Positions 8,289 through 16,191 of a stretch of 64,000 nt of DNA are shown here, one piece after another (the stretch's first letter is position 1; each line of letters starts with the position of its first letter). Position numbers and translations under genes: made by a program. The notes below the pieces were generated by a model, which saw only the letters and a list, made by a program, of their open reading frames with translations, did not search any database and was not told the DNA's origin. Source of the stretch: Hwangdonia seohaensis (GTDB taxonomy: Bacteria > Bacteroidota > Bacteroidia > Flavobacteriales > Flavobacteriaceae); the NCBI RefSeq assembly GCF_031932625.1, contig NZ_JAVSCK010000004.1, positions 352,426 through 416,425 of the forward strand, read 5' to 3'.

Positions 8289-8426
8289 TTACAGCTTTGG
8301 TTGTGCTTTGTTACCTATATTGATTTTGGTTTCAATAGATGGTTTCTTTTTAATTCTAGGGCGTCTAACCCCAAAAGTACCTCGGTTTATTTTACCGCGT
8401 TTCGTTTTTTTATCGCCTTTTCCCAT
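8289..8426 (-). CDS. 30S ribosomal protein THX
   Basis: A 45-residue, highly basic protein starting MGKGDKKTKRGKINRG, continuing TFGVRRPRIKKK and ending KAQPKL. This is the pattern of bTHX, a short peptide that sits in a cavity at the top of the 30S head and stabilises it. Such genes are easily missed because of their length. It is convergent with the TPR gene (stop to stop with no gap) and divergent from the glycosylase gene, from which a hairpin repeat separates it. Confidence 0.9.
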   Translation of the reverse strand: MGKGDKKTKRGKINRGTFGVRRPRIKKKPSIETKINIGNKAQPKL

Positions 8427-8444
8427 TAATTTATAGTATTTTTC

Positions 8445-8464
8445 ATTCCCGTGAAAACGGGAAT
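8445..8464. repeat. Small hairpin repeat between divergent THX and glycosylase genes
   Basis: Perfect palindrome ATTCCCGTGAAAACGGGAAT with a GAAA-type loop, followed by CTTTTT on the plus strand. It looks like a terminator but lies upstream of both flanking genes, so it is more likely a member of the dispersed hairpin family. Confidence 0.7.
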
Positions 8465-8522
8465 CTTTTTATCTTTAACTAAAAATAATATAAGGATTTT
8501 AAACACGCAAACCAAGTAAAAC

Positions 8523-9206
8523 TTGTTTAAACACAAACACCCATACAAACCTTTCATCCAAAAAGACACGACTAAATTAATAGTGGGCACCTTGCCACCT
8601 CCACGGTTTTCTACCGGAGAACTTTTAGAAAAAGACGTCGATTTTTGCTACGGAAGTTATTACAATTCGCTGTGGTTGTTTATAGATGAAATCCATAATT
8701 TAAAACTGCGTTACGATAACTCCAAAGAAGCTATTGAAGAGCGCAAACAGTTTTTAATACAACATAAAATAGGTGTTTGCGATATTGTTGAAAGTGCCGA
8801 ACGCAAAAAAGTTGACGCCTCCGATTTGGGCATGCAAAACATAAAACTCCGCGATTTAATTGGTTATTTAAAGCAATATCCAAATATCGACACCTTGTTG
8901 TTTACAGGCGGAAACAGTAAAAACGGTCCCGAATATTTCTTTAGAAAACATATAAAAGATTACAGTATTACATTAGAATTGGTGAATAATGAAGTGCCTC
9001 GAATTCATCAATTCGTTGTTCCCAACAAAACTCGGGAATCTGTTCAATCAAAACGAATCATTAAAACCGTGTCGCTCACCTCGGGTTCTGGCGCAGCCAA
9101 TATTTCTATAAGCAGATTGCCTTTGTACAAACAATTAAAAGCCAAAAACCCCAAATTTAATACCTTCGATTTCAGGGTGATGCAGTATCGGGAGTTTTTT
9201 TTATAA
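8523..9206 (+). CDS. Uracil-DNA glycosylase family protein
   Basis: Probable base-excision repair enzyme of the UDG superfamily, 227 residues. The start is TTG at 8523, giving MFKHKHPYKPF; the first in-frame ATG lies far downstream, beyond conserved sequence, so the TTG is preferred. Motif-1 region is VGTLPPPRFSTGE with CYGSYYNSLW, then a TLLFTGGNSKNG strand and LTSGSGAANISI as the likely second active-site loop. Catalytic assignment is by resemblance only; substrate specificity is unknown. A promoter for the following cassette overlaps its 3' end. Confidence 0.75.
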   Translation: MFKHKHPYKPFIQKDTTKLIVGTLPPPRFSTGELLEKDVDFCYGSYYNSLWLFIDEIHNLKLRYDNSKEAIEERKQFLIQHKIGVCDIVESAERKKVDASDLGMQNIKLRDLIGYLKQYPNIDTLLFTGGNSKNGPEYFFRKHIKDYSITLELVNNEVPRIHQFVVPNKTRESVQSKRIIKTVSLTSGSGAANISISRLPLYKQLKAKNPKFNTFDFRVMQYREFFL

Positions 9207-9238
9207 TTTGGTTTATTGGAAAATTCTATTTATATTTG
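9207..9238 (+). promoter_or_regulatory. Promoter of the AACAG-repeat exported-protein cassette
   Basis: TTTG at 9207-9210, a 20-base spacer, then TATATTTG at 9231-9238 match the Bacteroidota -33/-7 consensus well. Transcription would begin near 9245, about 13 bases before the ATG at 9258. This favours that ATG as the true start, placing the AACAG array inside the coding sequence. Confidence 0.65.
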
Positions 9239-9264
9239 ATGTAAAGTATTACATATTATGCTAA

Positions 9265-9302
9265 AACAGAACAGAACAGAACAGAACAGAACAGAACAGA
9301 AC
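9265..9302 (+). repeat. Pentanucleotide microsatellite (AACAG)7 plus AAC
   Basis: Seven perfect AACAG units followed by a partial unit, starting two codons after the ATG at 9258. Five-base units shift the reading frame when gained or lost. With seven units the frame from 9258 runs into TAA after 34 codons; one more unit, or two fewer, would join it to the exported-protein frame. Confidence 0.95.
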
Positions 9303-9327
9303 TTTATTTGTTCATATTTTAGTTTGG

Positions 9328-9834
9328 ATGCCAATAATTTTCTGCCTTTTCATATTTAAAGGTTTTTCACAAACTTACAACCCAACCCCTTATTATTTTA
9401 GTGGTAGTGAAACCCTATTTACAACTGTAGACTATCACCCTTTTACAGATGATTATTCAATAGGGGTTAATTATTACGTTTCAGGACCTCTTTCATCGAT
9501 TCATTGTTATTTATATGAAAGTGGTCAGGCAGTTCCAGGAATGGCTTATTCTTATGAATTGAAACGTGAAATAAAATCAAGCACGGATACACCTTTAGTT
9601 ATATATTATGATGATGTAAGAACAGATTGCCCAAACTATATGATGCCGTGTGATATTCCTAGTCATGGAGGATTAAAACCAGATTGGGCAAGTAGGGCAG
9701 ACTATTCTGCACGTTATTGGCTTACGGTAAAAGTAACCTTAACCATTTACGGAGTGCCTCAAACAAAATATTACCATATTGAAAACGTAGGTGTGTCGGG
9801 GGCAAAAAGATTCTATAAAGGTTTAGAGTATTAA
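9328..9834 (+). CDS. Predicted exported protein, possibly phase-variable, function unknown
   Basis: As drawn (168 residues from an internal ATG) it begins MPIIFCLFIFKGFSQTYNP, a hydrophobic signal segment lacking the usual basic residues. The frame is open upstream through the AACAG array to a stop at 9262-9264. If the ATG at 9258 were joined to this frame by a one-unit repeat change, the product would gain a polar, Arg-containing leader and a longer core (LFVHILVWMP), a much better signal peptide. The mature part has Cys at several positions and an SGVNYYV-like beta-rich character, but I recognise no family. A lipoprotein gene follows after 24 bases, probably cotranscribed. I infer that this genome copy is in the OFF or weakly expressed state. 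Confidence 0.7.
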   Translation: MPIIFCLFIFKGFSQTYNPTPYYFSGSETLFTTVDYHPFTDDYSIGVNYYVSGPLSSIHCYLYESGQAVPGMAYSYELKREIKSSTDTPLVIYYDDVRTDCPNYMMPCDIPSHGGLKPDWASRADYSARYWLTVKVTLTIYGVPQTKYYHIENVGVSGAKRFYKGLEY

Positions 9835-9858
9835 TGTGAAAAAATAAAATTTACAAAA

Positions 9859-10545
9859 ATGAAAAATTATAAATTATTGATTACGTGTTTGGGATTGGTT
9901 TCATTAGTCATCGTTGCTTGTTCTGATACAGTTGAAAAAAATAATGATGAAAAAAATCAAAGAGAATTTTATATTAATCATTTAGAAAAAGAATTGGCTT
10001 CAAATGGTGTAAAGAACACTAGCTATTTTACAGTTGATTACGATAACATTAATTTTGAAGGCAAAACCCATAGTGAAGTTATGGCGAATATAGATAAGGT
10101 TGTCCACATTTTTAAAGAAAACTTTGAAACGGATAATTTGTACAGGCTAAACAGGGTGAATTTGCTTATAAACATTATAAACCAAAATAAATTAATAGAC
10201 AAAGAAATATTTTATAAAAAGCTGGTTAATGCTCCAACGGATGATGAAAAAATTGAGATTTATTATAATGAGCAAACAAAATATTTCAAGGAACTTGGTA
10301 GGGCTAAAGAAAATGGAGATTACAAGCTTTCCAACAAAATAGCAAATAAATATGCTTACCTAACAATATTGGCTAGAGATAGTCATGGAAATCTAATTTT
10401 GTACAAAGATGATATTCCTAAAACAAAGGAAAACCTTAGTTATAGTATAAAAAAATATGATGTAAGTATAGATAAAAACACAAAGAGTCCGGAAAGCAAA
10501 AATTCAACTAGCGTAATGTACGTAAACGGTATAAAGGTTAAATAA
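9859..10545 (+). CDS. Predicted lipoprotein, function unknown
   Basis: Length 228. It starts with MKNYKLLITCLGLVSLVIVACSD: a signal peptide with lipobox VIVAC, so lipidation is expected at the Cys near residue 21. The mature part is charged and mostly helical (for example REFYINHLEKELASNG, then long Lys/Glu-rich helices). No known domain is recognised. It lies 24 bases after the repeat-controlled exported gene and is followed by a terminator, so the two form one cassette; if the first gene switches, translation of this one may be affected only by polarity. Confidence 0.75.
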   Translation: MKNYKLLITCLGLVSLVIVACSDTVEKNNDEKNQREFYINHLEKELASNGVKNTSYFTVDYDNINFEGKTHSEVMANIDKVVHIFKENFETDNLYRLNRVNLLINIINQNKLIDKEIFYKKLVNAPTDDEKIEIYYNEQTKYFKELGRAKENGDYKLSNKIANKYAYLTILARDSHGNLILYKDDIPKTKENLSYSIKKYDVSIDKNTKSPESKNSTSVMYVNGIKVK

Positions 10546-10626
10546 AATACGGCTGTATAAAACGTTTTTTCAAATCCTTGAGAAATTTAATTATATCGTA
10601 TTTCAAACGAGCTATTAATAAAAAAG

Positions 10627-10658
10627 AAGCTGTCTTATAAAATAAAGATAGCTTTTTT
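10627..10658 (+). terminator. Rho-independent terminator of the exported-protein cassette
   Basis: AAGCTGTCTT (10627-10636) pairs with AAGATAGCTT (10645-10654), with one G-U pair, and is followed by a T run. Confidence 0.8.
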
Positions 10659-10980
10659 GTTAAGCTTAAATATTAAACAACATCTATCAGACACTACTCA
10701 ACATATCATTAGTAATTACTATTACACTAGCAAAATGATAAAACTTTAAAATATAATTTTTGTCAGTCTTTTTTACTCAATTAATTAACGCTTTAAAATC
10801 CTTCAATTTACGGTATGTTCAAACATTTTTTTGGACTAAGAAAGTACCAGTTTTTTATAACGGCCAAAAGTATTTAGGCTTAAGCAGAAAATTAACTGTA
10901 CCTTTGCGCCTTAATTAGAAGGAGATGAAATATAATTTGTCATCTCACAGACCCAAAAATTGGGATACCAAAAAATTTAT
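10659..10980 (+). other. Intergenic region upstream of the DEAD-box helicase
   Basis: AT-rich and without a supportable gene. It contains a -7 box TACCTTTG at 10899-10906 for the helicase operon, leaving a 5' leader of about 70 bases. No clear hairpin or cold-shock element was recognised in the leader. Confidence 0.5.
10899..10906 (+). promoter_or_regulatory. Bacteroidota -7 box of the helicase operon
   Basis: TACCTTTG fits TAnnTTTG exactly; transcription would start near 10913, about 70 bases before the chosen ATG. Confidence 0.55.
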
Positions 10981-12267
10981 ATGTCATTTAACTCTTTAGG
11001 CTTATCCGAAGCCTTGCTAAAAGCGATTAGCAAAAAAGGATACACAACGCCAAGTCCCATTCAACAAAAAGCAATCCCACCTATTTTAGAAGGAAAAGAT
11101 GTTTTAGCTTCGGCACAAACCGGAACCGGAAAAACAGCAGGTTTTACATTACCGCTTTTACAAGTACTTTCTGCGAATCCACGAGGAAAACACAGGCCCA
11201 TTCGTGCTTTAATATTAACACCAACGCGCGAATTAGCGGCACAGGTGTACGCTAATGTTAAAGAATATAGCGAGTTTTTAAATTTAAGAAGCGCTGTTAT
11301 TTTTGGTGGTGTAAACCAAAAACCACAAGTGGCAACCATCCGTCAAGGTATTGATGTTTTAGTGGCCACTCCGGGACGATTGATAGATTTGGAAAACCAA
11401 GGTTTGTTATCGCTAAAGCGCATAGAGGTTTTGGTTTTAGATGAAGCCGACCGCATGCTCGATATGGGGTTTTTAAGAGATATTGAACGCATTATGAAAC
11501 TCATGCCTGCAAAACGTCAAAACCTGATGTTTTCGGCAACCTTTTCAAAGGATATTAGAAAATTGGCAAACGGTATTTTAAACCATCCGGTGCAAGTTGA
11601 AGCAACTCCGGAAAATACAACCGTAGAAGCTATTAACCAAAAGGTTTATCGCGTTGCCAAAGGCTTAAAAACAGGTTTGATTATCAAGCTGATCTCAGAC
11701 GATAATTGGAAACAGGTATTGGTTTTTACCCGCACCAAACACGGTGCCAATAAACTTTGTAAGAAAATGGTTAGCGCAGGTATAACGGCTGCAGCTATTC
11801 ATGGTAATAAAAGTCAAGGTGCACGAACCAAAGCCTTGGCAGGTTTCAAAAGCGGACGGATTCGCGTTTTAGTGGCCACCGATATTGCGGCACGTGGTTT
11901 AGATATCCCGTTGCTGCCACATGTTATTAATTTTGAATTGCCTAATATCTCTGAAGATTACGTGCACCGTATTGGAAGAACGGGTAGAGCAGGGGCAAGT
12001 GGCGAAGCCATTTCTTTAGTAAGTGCGGACGAAACCACATATTTACGCGATATTGAAAAATTGATTGATATAAAGTTACCCGTTGAAATTGTTGAAGGTT
12101 TTGAACCCGACCCGAATGCTTCAACCGTACCCATAAAACCAGGTCAAAATCGTTCTCATAACTCTCGGAACAACAGTAGAAATTCAAACTCTAATAAAAA
12201 CAGGAGCAGTTCAAAAAGAAGACCAAGCAGAAATAATAATAGAAAATCTACCGACCGAAGACATTAA
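10981..12267 (+). CDS. DEAD-box RNA helicase (RhlE-like)
   Basis: ATP-dependent RNA helicase for RNA or ribosome remodelling, 428 residues. The start is the ATG at 10981 (MSFNSLGLSEALLKAI), the usual N-terminus; the frame is open to 10960 but that would add only seven residues. Motifs in order: Q motif (YTTPSPIQQKAIP), I (AQTGTGKTAG), Ia (PTRELAAQ), Ib (TPGR), II (DEAD), III (SAT), IV (VLVFTRTK), V (ATDIAARGLDIP), VI (HRIGRTGRAG). The C-terminal ~45 residues are a low-complexity Arg/Ser/Asn-rich tail typical of RhlE/CsdA types. Two small genes follow almost without gap. Confidence 0.95.
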   Translation: MSFNSLGLSEALLKAISKKGYTTPSPIQQKAIPPILEGKDVLASAQTGTGKTAGFTLPLLQVLSANPRGKHRPIRALILTPTRELAAQVYANVKEYSEFLNLRSAVIFGGVNQKPQVATIRQGIDVLVATPGRLIDLENQGLLSLKRIEVLVLDEADRMLDMGFLRDIERIMKLMPAKRQNLMFSATFSKDIRKLANGILNHPVQVEATPENTTVEAINQKVYRVAKGLKTGLIIKLISDDNWKQVLVFTRTKHGANKLCKKMVSAGITAAAIHGNKSQGARTKALAGFKSGRIRVLVATDIAARGLDIPLLPHVINFELPNISEDYVHRIGRTGRAGASGEAISLVSADETTYLRDIEKLIDIKLPVEIVEGFEPDPNASTVPIKPGQNRSHNSRNNSRNSNSNKNRSSSKRRPSRNNNRKSTDRRH

Positions 12268-12272
12268 CCGCA

Positions 12273-12488
12273 ATGAGAAAAGCGTTAAAAGAAAAAATCA
12301 TAGAAGTTTGTCACCGGAAAATAGAACAAAAGGGAACTAACGTCGGTCTGTCATTTTATGCGTTTTTTGCCAATAAAAATGATGATCCGGAATTGCTTAT
12401 GGAAGCGGCAACATGGTGGATTTTAACTGAAAAATTGGATCATTTTGAAAAAGCCGAAAAAATCAAAAAATTAGTTTCAAAATTATAA
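12273..12488 (+). CDS. Small conserved protein, DUF6500-like
   Basis: Length 71, mostly helical, with a SFYAFFANKNDDPELLMEA core and WWILTEKLDHFEKAEKI toward the C-terminus. I recall this pattern as DUF6500; the name is from memory and no function is known. It starts five bases after the helicase stop codon and ends one base before the next gene, so it is clearly part of the helicase transcript. Confidence 0.65.
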   Translation: MRKALKEKIIEVCHRKIEQKGTNVGLSFYAFFANKNDDPELLMEAATWWILTEKLDHFEKAEKIKKLVSKL

Positions 12489-12489
12489 A

Positions 12490-12714
12490 ATGGAAACCCA
12501 ACCCAACAACCCTTTGCACGGTATAAAGTTAGAGCAAATTGTTAACGATTTAGTGTCACACTACGGATGGGAATATATGGGTTATACTATAAAAATAAAG
12601 TGTTTTACCGATAACCCTTCGGTAAAATCCAGTTTAAAATTTTTACGGCGCACGCCTTGGGCGCGGACAAAAGTTGAAAACATGTATTTGAAGATGTTGA
12701 AGAATAAAAAATAA
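12490..12714 (+). CDS. VF530 family (DUF2132) small DNA-binding-like protein
   Basis: Length 74. It contains the family signature: NPLHGIKLEQIVNDLV, HYGWEYMGYTIKIKCF, then PSVKSSLKFLRRTPWART and a basic end. The family is known from the Vibrio VF530 structure and has a SAP-like helical fold suggested to bind DNA; physiological role unknown. One base separates it from the preceding small gene. Confidence 0.88.
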   Translation: METQPNNPLHGIKLEQIVNDLVSHYGWEYMGYTIKIKCFTDNPSVKSSLKFLRRTPWARTKVENMYLKMLKNKK

Positions 12715-12795
12715 TGATTTCACATTGTAATCTTTAAAATATGTTTTTTTCAGTTCAAAATAATCAAAATCGTATTTTTACAAAAACTTCAAAAA

Positions 12796-13569
12796 ATGAA
12801 CTCCAGAGCAGATCAGCTAAAAGCCTTTGATAGATTGTTAACCATAATGGATGAATTGCGAGCGCAATGCCCCTGGGATAAAAAACAAACTATGGAAAGT
12901 TTGCGCCATTTAACCATTGAAGAAACTTACGAATTGGGTGATGCTATTTTAGACAACGATTTAAACGAAGTTAAAAAAGAACTGGGCGATGTGCTTTTGC
13001 ATATTGTGTTTTATGCTAAAATAGGAAGCGAAACCAATACTTTTGATATTGCCGATGTTTGCCATAGTATTTGCGAAAAACTAATTAGTAGGCATCCACA
13101 TATTTACAGCGATGTTAAGGTTGAAAACGAGGATGATGTAAAACGAAACTGGGAAAACCTTAAGCTAAAAGAAGGAAAAACAAGTGTTTTGGAAGGCGTA
13201 CCCAAGAGCTTACCGGCTTTGGTAAAAGCCAATAGAATTCAGGAAAAAGTGGCCAGCGTTGGTTTTGACTGGGAAGCACCAAATCAAGTTTGGGAAAAGG
13301 TTGAAGAGGAGCTAAGCGAATTTAAAACCGAAGTAAGTTTAGGAAATCAAGATAAAATGGAAAGCGAGTTTGGCGATGTATTGTTCTCTATGGTAAACTA
13401 CGCACGTTTTTTAAATATTAACCCCGAAAATGCTTTAGAGCGTACCAATAAAAAATTCTCAAAACGATTTCAATACCTTGAAGCGAAGGCAAAAAGTTTA
13501 AACAAACCTTTAAAGGATATGACATTGGCCGAAATGGATATCTTTTGGGAGGAAGCTAAAAGTCTGTAG
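12796..13569 (+). CDS. mazG: Nucleoside triphosphate pyrophosphohydrolase MazG
   Basis: Hydrolyses (d)NTPs to monophosphates and pyrophosphate, a house-cleaning enzyme that in E. coli also limits ppGpp. Length 257, with the two tandem MazG domains of the long form. The first carries CPWDKKQTMESLRHLTIEE and the metal-binding ELGDVLLH; the second carries VEEELSEFKTE and EFGDVLFSMVNYAR. The KRNWENLKLKEG linker is also typical. It lies 81 bases downstream of the VF530 gene and may have its own promoter. Confidence 0.96.
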   Translation: MNSRADQLKAFDRLLTIMDELRAQCPWDKKQTMESLRHLTIEETYELGDAILDNDLNEVKKELGDVLLHIVFYAKIGSETNTFDIADVCHSICEKLISRHPHIYSDVKVENEDDVKRNWENLKLKEGKTSVLEGVPKSLPALVKANRIQEKVASVGFDWEAPNQVWEKVEEELSEFKTEVSLGNQDKMESEFGDVLFSMVNYARFLNINPENALERTNKKFSKRFQYLEAKAKSLNKPLKDMTLAEMDIFWEEAKSL

Positions 13570-13902
13570 TTTTTCATATCGCACAAATCTAAATTTGTAT
13601 TTATCTTAACACTGTTAATTTGCTAAAAGGGCTTCATTTTCGTACATTTGCTGCATGGGAAAAGGAATTCATGAAAAGCGAAATAACAGAATCTTCAACT
13701 TTAACTTTCTGGTTTTTAGAAACCAATCGGATAAATTTATCCCACCTTCTACATAATTCCATAAATATTCACTTTACACCTTAGTGTCTTATTTATATTA
13801 TTTACTTGAGTTTTTAAGTAGATAATGCATAATGCATAACTGATTTTTTTTCAGTTTTATTTCTATCTATTTTATAGATAAAAATCACCATAACCCTATT
13901 TA
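13570..13902 (+). other. Intergenic region before the proline cluster
   Basis: A -7-like box TACATTTG lies at 13643-13650. AACTGA (13838-13843) and TCAGTT (13851-13856) form a weak hairpin with a seven-T loop, and TATCTA...TAGATA follows. A 33-codon frame from 13655 was considered and not accepted. No other gene or RNA is recognised. Confidence 0.45.
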
Positions 13903-14340
13903 ATGACTATTAAAACATTTGATGCTTTTTCAAGGCTATCTATGATTGATATTAACCGTATCACCAATTTTTTATACGAACATTCCGGAGTTTTTAAAGA
14001 CACAAAGAGCGCTATTCAAAAATCTATTTTGTATGCAGCCAAAGAGCTTCCCGGATTAGGTGGTTACGTGTTTGTTATGGAAAATAGAAATGAAATTTTG
14101 GGAGCCGTTGTGGTAAATAGAACAGGTATGAATGAGTATTTATCTGAAAACATATTGGTTTATGTGGCGGTTAAAAAAAGTTTCAGAAGAAAAGGAATTG
14201 CCAAAGCATTAATAAAACACACTATAAAATACTGTAAGGGCGATATTGCAGTACACATAAACATAGATAACCCGGTTATAAAAATATTTGAAAAACAAGG
14301 CTTTAAAGCAAGAAATATAGAAATGCGATTAGAGCGATAA
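13903..14340 (+). CDS. GNAT family N-acetyltransferase
   Basis: Probable acetyl-CoA-dependent acetyltransferase of 145 residues. The acetyl-CoA binding region is VYVAVKKSFRRKGIAKALI (motif A, RRKGIA loop), followed by the motif-B-like DNPVIKIFEKQGFKAR ending. The substrate cannot be told. It is the first gene of a co-directional series leading into proC-proB-proA (37-base gap to the next gene), so a link to glutamate/proline metabolism is possible but only contextual. Confidence 0.85.
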   Translation: MTIKTFDAFSRLSMIDINRITNFLYEHSGVFKDTKSAIQKSILYAAKELPGLGGYVFVMENRNEILGAVVVNRTGMNEYLSENILVYVAVKKSFRRKGIAKALIKHTIKYCKGDIAVHINIDNPVIKIFEKQGFKARNIEMRLER

Positions 14341-14376
14341 TCAATTTAAATAATCAATTTAATAAAACAAGAACAT

Positions 14377-14568
14377 ATGAAAATTTTACAAGTAAAAAGA
14401 AAAACAACTTACGAAAAACGACATACAGTAAAAATGGGAGAGCTAACCACAAAGGTTACTTATATAAAGAAATACTTATTTGGCTTACCTATAAAAACGC
14501 TTCATAAGTACCGCGAAACCTATTATGGCGAGGTAAAAGACTGTAAAGACTGTATGCTATTCGTTTAA
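14377..14568 (+). CDS. Small basic protein of unknown function in the proline cluster
   Basis: Length 63, lysine-rich, with aromatic residues and a C-terminal DCKDCMLFV containing a CxxC. I do not recognise a domain; the KKYLFGLPIKTLHKYRETYYGE core suggests a compact beta/alpha fold. It lies between the GNAT gene and proC with gaps of 36-37 bases, on the same strand, and its reading frame has codon use like its neighbours, so it is probably real. Confidence 0.6.
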   Translation: MKILQVKRKTTYEKRHTVKMGELTTKVTYIKKYLFGLPIKTLHKYRETYYGEVKDCKDCMLFV

Positions 14569-14605
14569 TTATCTTTTTCAAAAAATTATCAACAAAAACA
14601 ACTAA

Positions 14606-15412
14606 ATGAAAGTACTAGTAATTGGAGCGGGAAATATGGGGCTTACCTATGCCGAAGGGATGTCTAAATCAAAACTCTTAAAAAAGAGGAATATCATGGT
14701 TTTAGATAAGTCTGAAGAGAAATTGGAAGCACTTAATCAAATATCGCATTTTGATGCTTTTAAAGAGTTGGATGAATGTGTACCACAAGCAGACATTATT
14801 TTTATTGCAGTAAAACCATATCATGCTGAAGGTCTTTTTAAAGCCATAAAATCACTGGTAAAACCACAACAAATTATTATCTCTATTATGGCAGGCGTTA
14901 CCATTGCTACCATAAAAGAGATAACCGGATTAGAAAAAATAGTTAGGGCGATGCCTAATTTACCAGCCCAAATAGGGAAGGGGTTAACATCGTATGTCAC
15001 GTCAGATGAAGTGTCGAGAATTGAAAGGTTAACCATTGAAAGCTTATTGGATACAACAGGAAAATCCATTCGTGTGTCCAACGAAAAACTGATTGATGCA
15101 TCCACAGGAATTTCCGGTAGCGGACCTGCTTATGTGTTTTACTTTATGCAAAGTATGATGGAAGCAGCACTGCAAATGGGTTTTTCAAAAAACGATTCCA
15201 CCGTTTTGGTGAGCCAAACCTTTACGGGTGCGATTGAGTTGTTTAATCAATCAAACTTATCACCAAATTCTTGGATGGACAAGGTCGCATCAAAAGGAGG
15301 CACCACTCGTGCCGCTTTGGATTCAATGGAAGATAACAATGTAAACGAGTTAATAAAAGAAGCCGCTTTTTCTGCATTTAACCGTGCAGTGGAATTAGGT
15401 AAAGAACACTAA
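14606..15412 (+). CDS. proC: Pyrroline-5-carboxylate reductase
   Basis: Last step of proline synthesis: reduces pyrroline-5-carboxylate to L-proline with NAD(P)H; cytoplasmic. Length 268. The Rossmann motif is VIGAGNMGLTYAEG; the family core MPNLPAQIGKG and the C-terminal signature SGSGPAYVFYFMQSMMEAA and KGGTTRAAL are present. Its stop is one base from the proB start, and the three proline genes are contiguous. Confidence 0.97.
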   Translation: MKVLVIGAGNMGLTYAEGMSKSKLLKKRNIMVLDKSEEKLEALNQISHFDAFKELDECVPQADIIFIAVKPYHAEGLFKAIKSLVKPQQIIISIMAGVTIATIKEITGLEKIVRAMPNLPAQIGKGLTSYVTSDEVSRIERLTIESLLDTTGKSIRVSNEKLIDASTGISGSGPAYVFYFMQSMMEAALQMGFSKNDSTVLVSQTFTGAIELFNQSNLSPNSWMDKVASKGGTTRAALDSMEDNNVNELIKEAAFSAFNRAVELGKEH

Positions 15413-15413
15413 T

Positions 15414-16184
15414 ATGTGTAAAGAAAGAATAGTAATAAAAGTTGGTACGAATGTAATGACCAACAAAGACAATAGAATAGTAAGACCAGTTTTAAGACGA
15501 TTGGTAAAACAAATAGCAGAGCTTTACGAGCGTGGTATTATGACCATTTTGGTCTCTTCGGGTTCTGTAATTGCAGGAAAAGAAGTGCTGGGGAAATCTA
15601 AAATAGAAGACACAACCCAAAGACGTCAGGTGTATTCTGCCATTGGGCAACCTAGAATGATGCGCCTCTATTATAATATTTTTCACGATTATGGGATGAA
15701 GTGCGCCCAAGTATTGCCCACAAAGCGCGATTTTAGCCCAGGCGTACACAGGCAGAATATGATTAATTGTTGCGAAGGGTTACTGGCTGAGGGTGTCATC
15801 CCTATTGCCAATGAAGATGACGCCGTATCGGTGACCATGTCTATGTTTTCGGATAACGACGAATTGGCAAGCTTAATTGCACAATTATTAAACGCCGATA
15901 AACTTATCATTTTAACAGATATTGATGGGCTTTTTACGGGACATCCTGAAGAAGCCAGTAGCGATTTAATAAAGAACGTATGTCCAGAAGAAGATTTGGA
16001 AAAATATATAAAAGATAGTAATAAAGCCGAAGAAGAAGGCAGAGGCGGTATGGGCTCAAAATTGGATTATGCCCAACAAGCCGCGGCCAATAATGTACCA
16101 ACCTTTATTGCAAACGGAAAAAAAGATAATACCATTATTGATATTATTAATGGAAAATCAGTTGGTACAAAAGTATCACTATAA
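15414..16184 (+). CDS. proB: Glutamate 5-kinase
   Basis: First step of proline synthesis: ATP-dependent phosphorylation of glutamate; cytoplasmic. At 256 residues it is only the amino-acid-kinase domain; the C-terminal PUA domain of the E. coli enzyme is absent, as in many related bacteria. Motifs: VIKVGTNVMT, LVSSGSVIAGKEVLG, IANEDDAVS, LTDIDGLFTGHP and GRGGMGSKLDYA. It starts immediately after proC and ends 7 bases before proA. Feedback inhibition by proline is normal for the family. Confidence 0.95.
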   Translation: MCKERIVIKVGTNVMTNKDNRIVRPVLRRLVKQIAELYERGIMTILVSSGSVIAGKEVLGKSKIEDTTQRRQVYSAIGQPRMMRLYYNIFHDYGMKCAQVLPTKRDFSPGVHRQNMINCCEGLLAEGVIPIANEDDAVSVTMSMFSDNDELASLIAQLLNADKLIILTDIDGLFTGHPEEASSDLIKNVCPEEDLEKYIKDSNKAEEEGRGGMGSKLDYAQQAAANNVPTFIANGKKDNTIIDIINGKSVGTKVSL

Positions 16185-16191
16185 AAAAAGA

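Noticed and set aside
8445..8470. Rho-independent terminator
   Set aside because: Hairpin plus T run, but it lies upstream of both divergent neighbours and matches the dispersed hairpin family.
13655..13756. 33-codon frame (MGKGIHEKRNN...) next to a TACATTTG box
   Set aside because: The box lies only four bases before the ATG, so transcription would begin inside or after it; the product is low in identifiable features.
16069..16191. 41-codon upstream extension of proA
   Set aside because: It overlaps the proB 3' end in another frame; the ATG at 16192 follows the proB stop directly and matches the family N-terminus.
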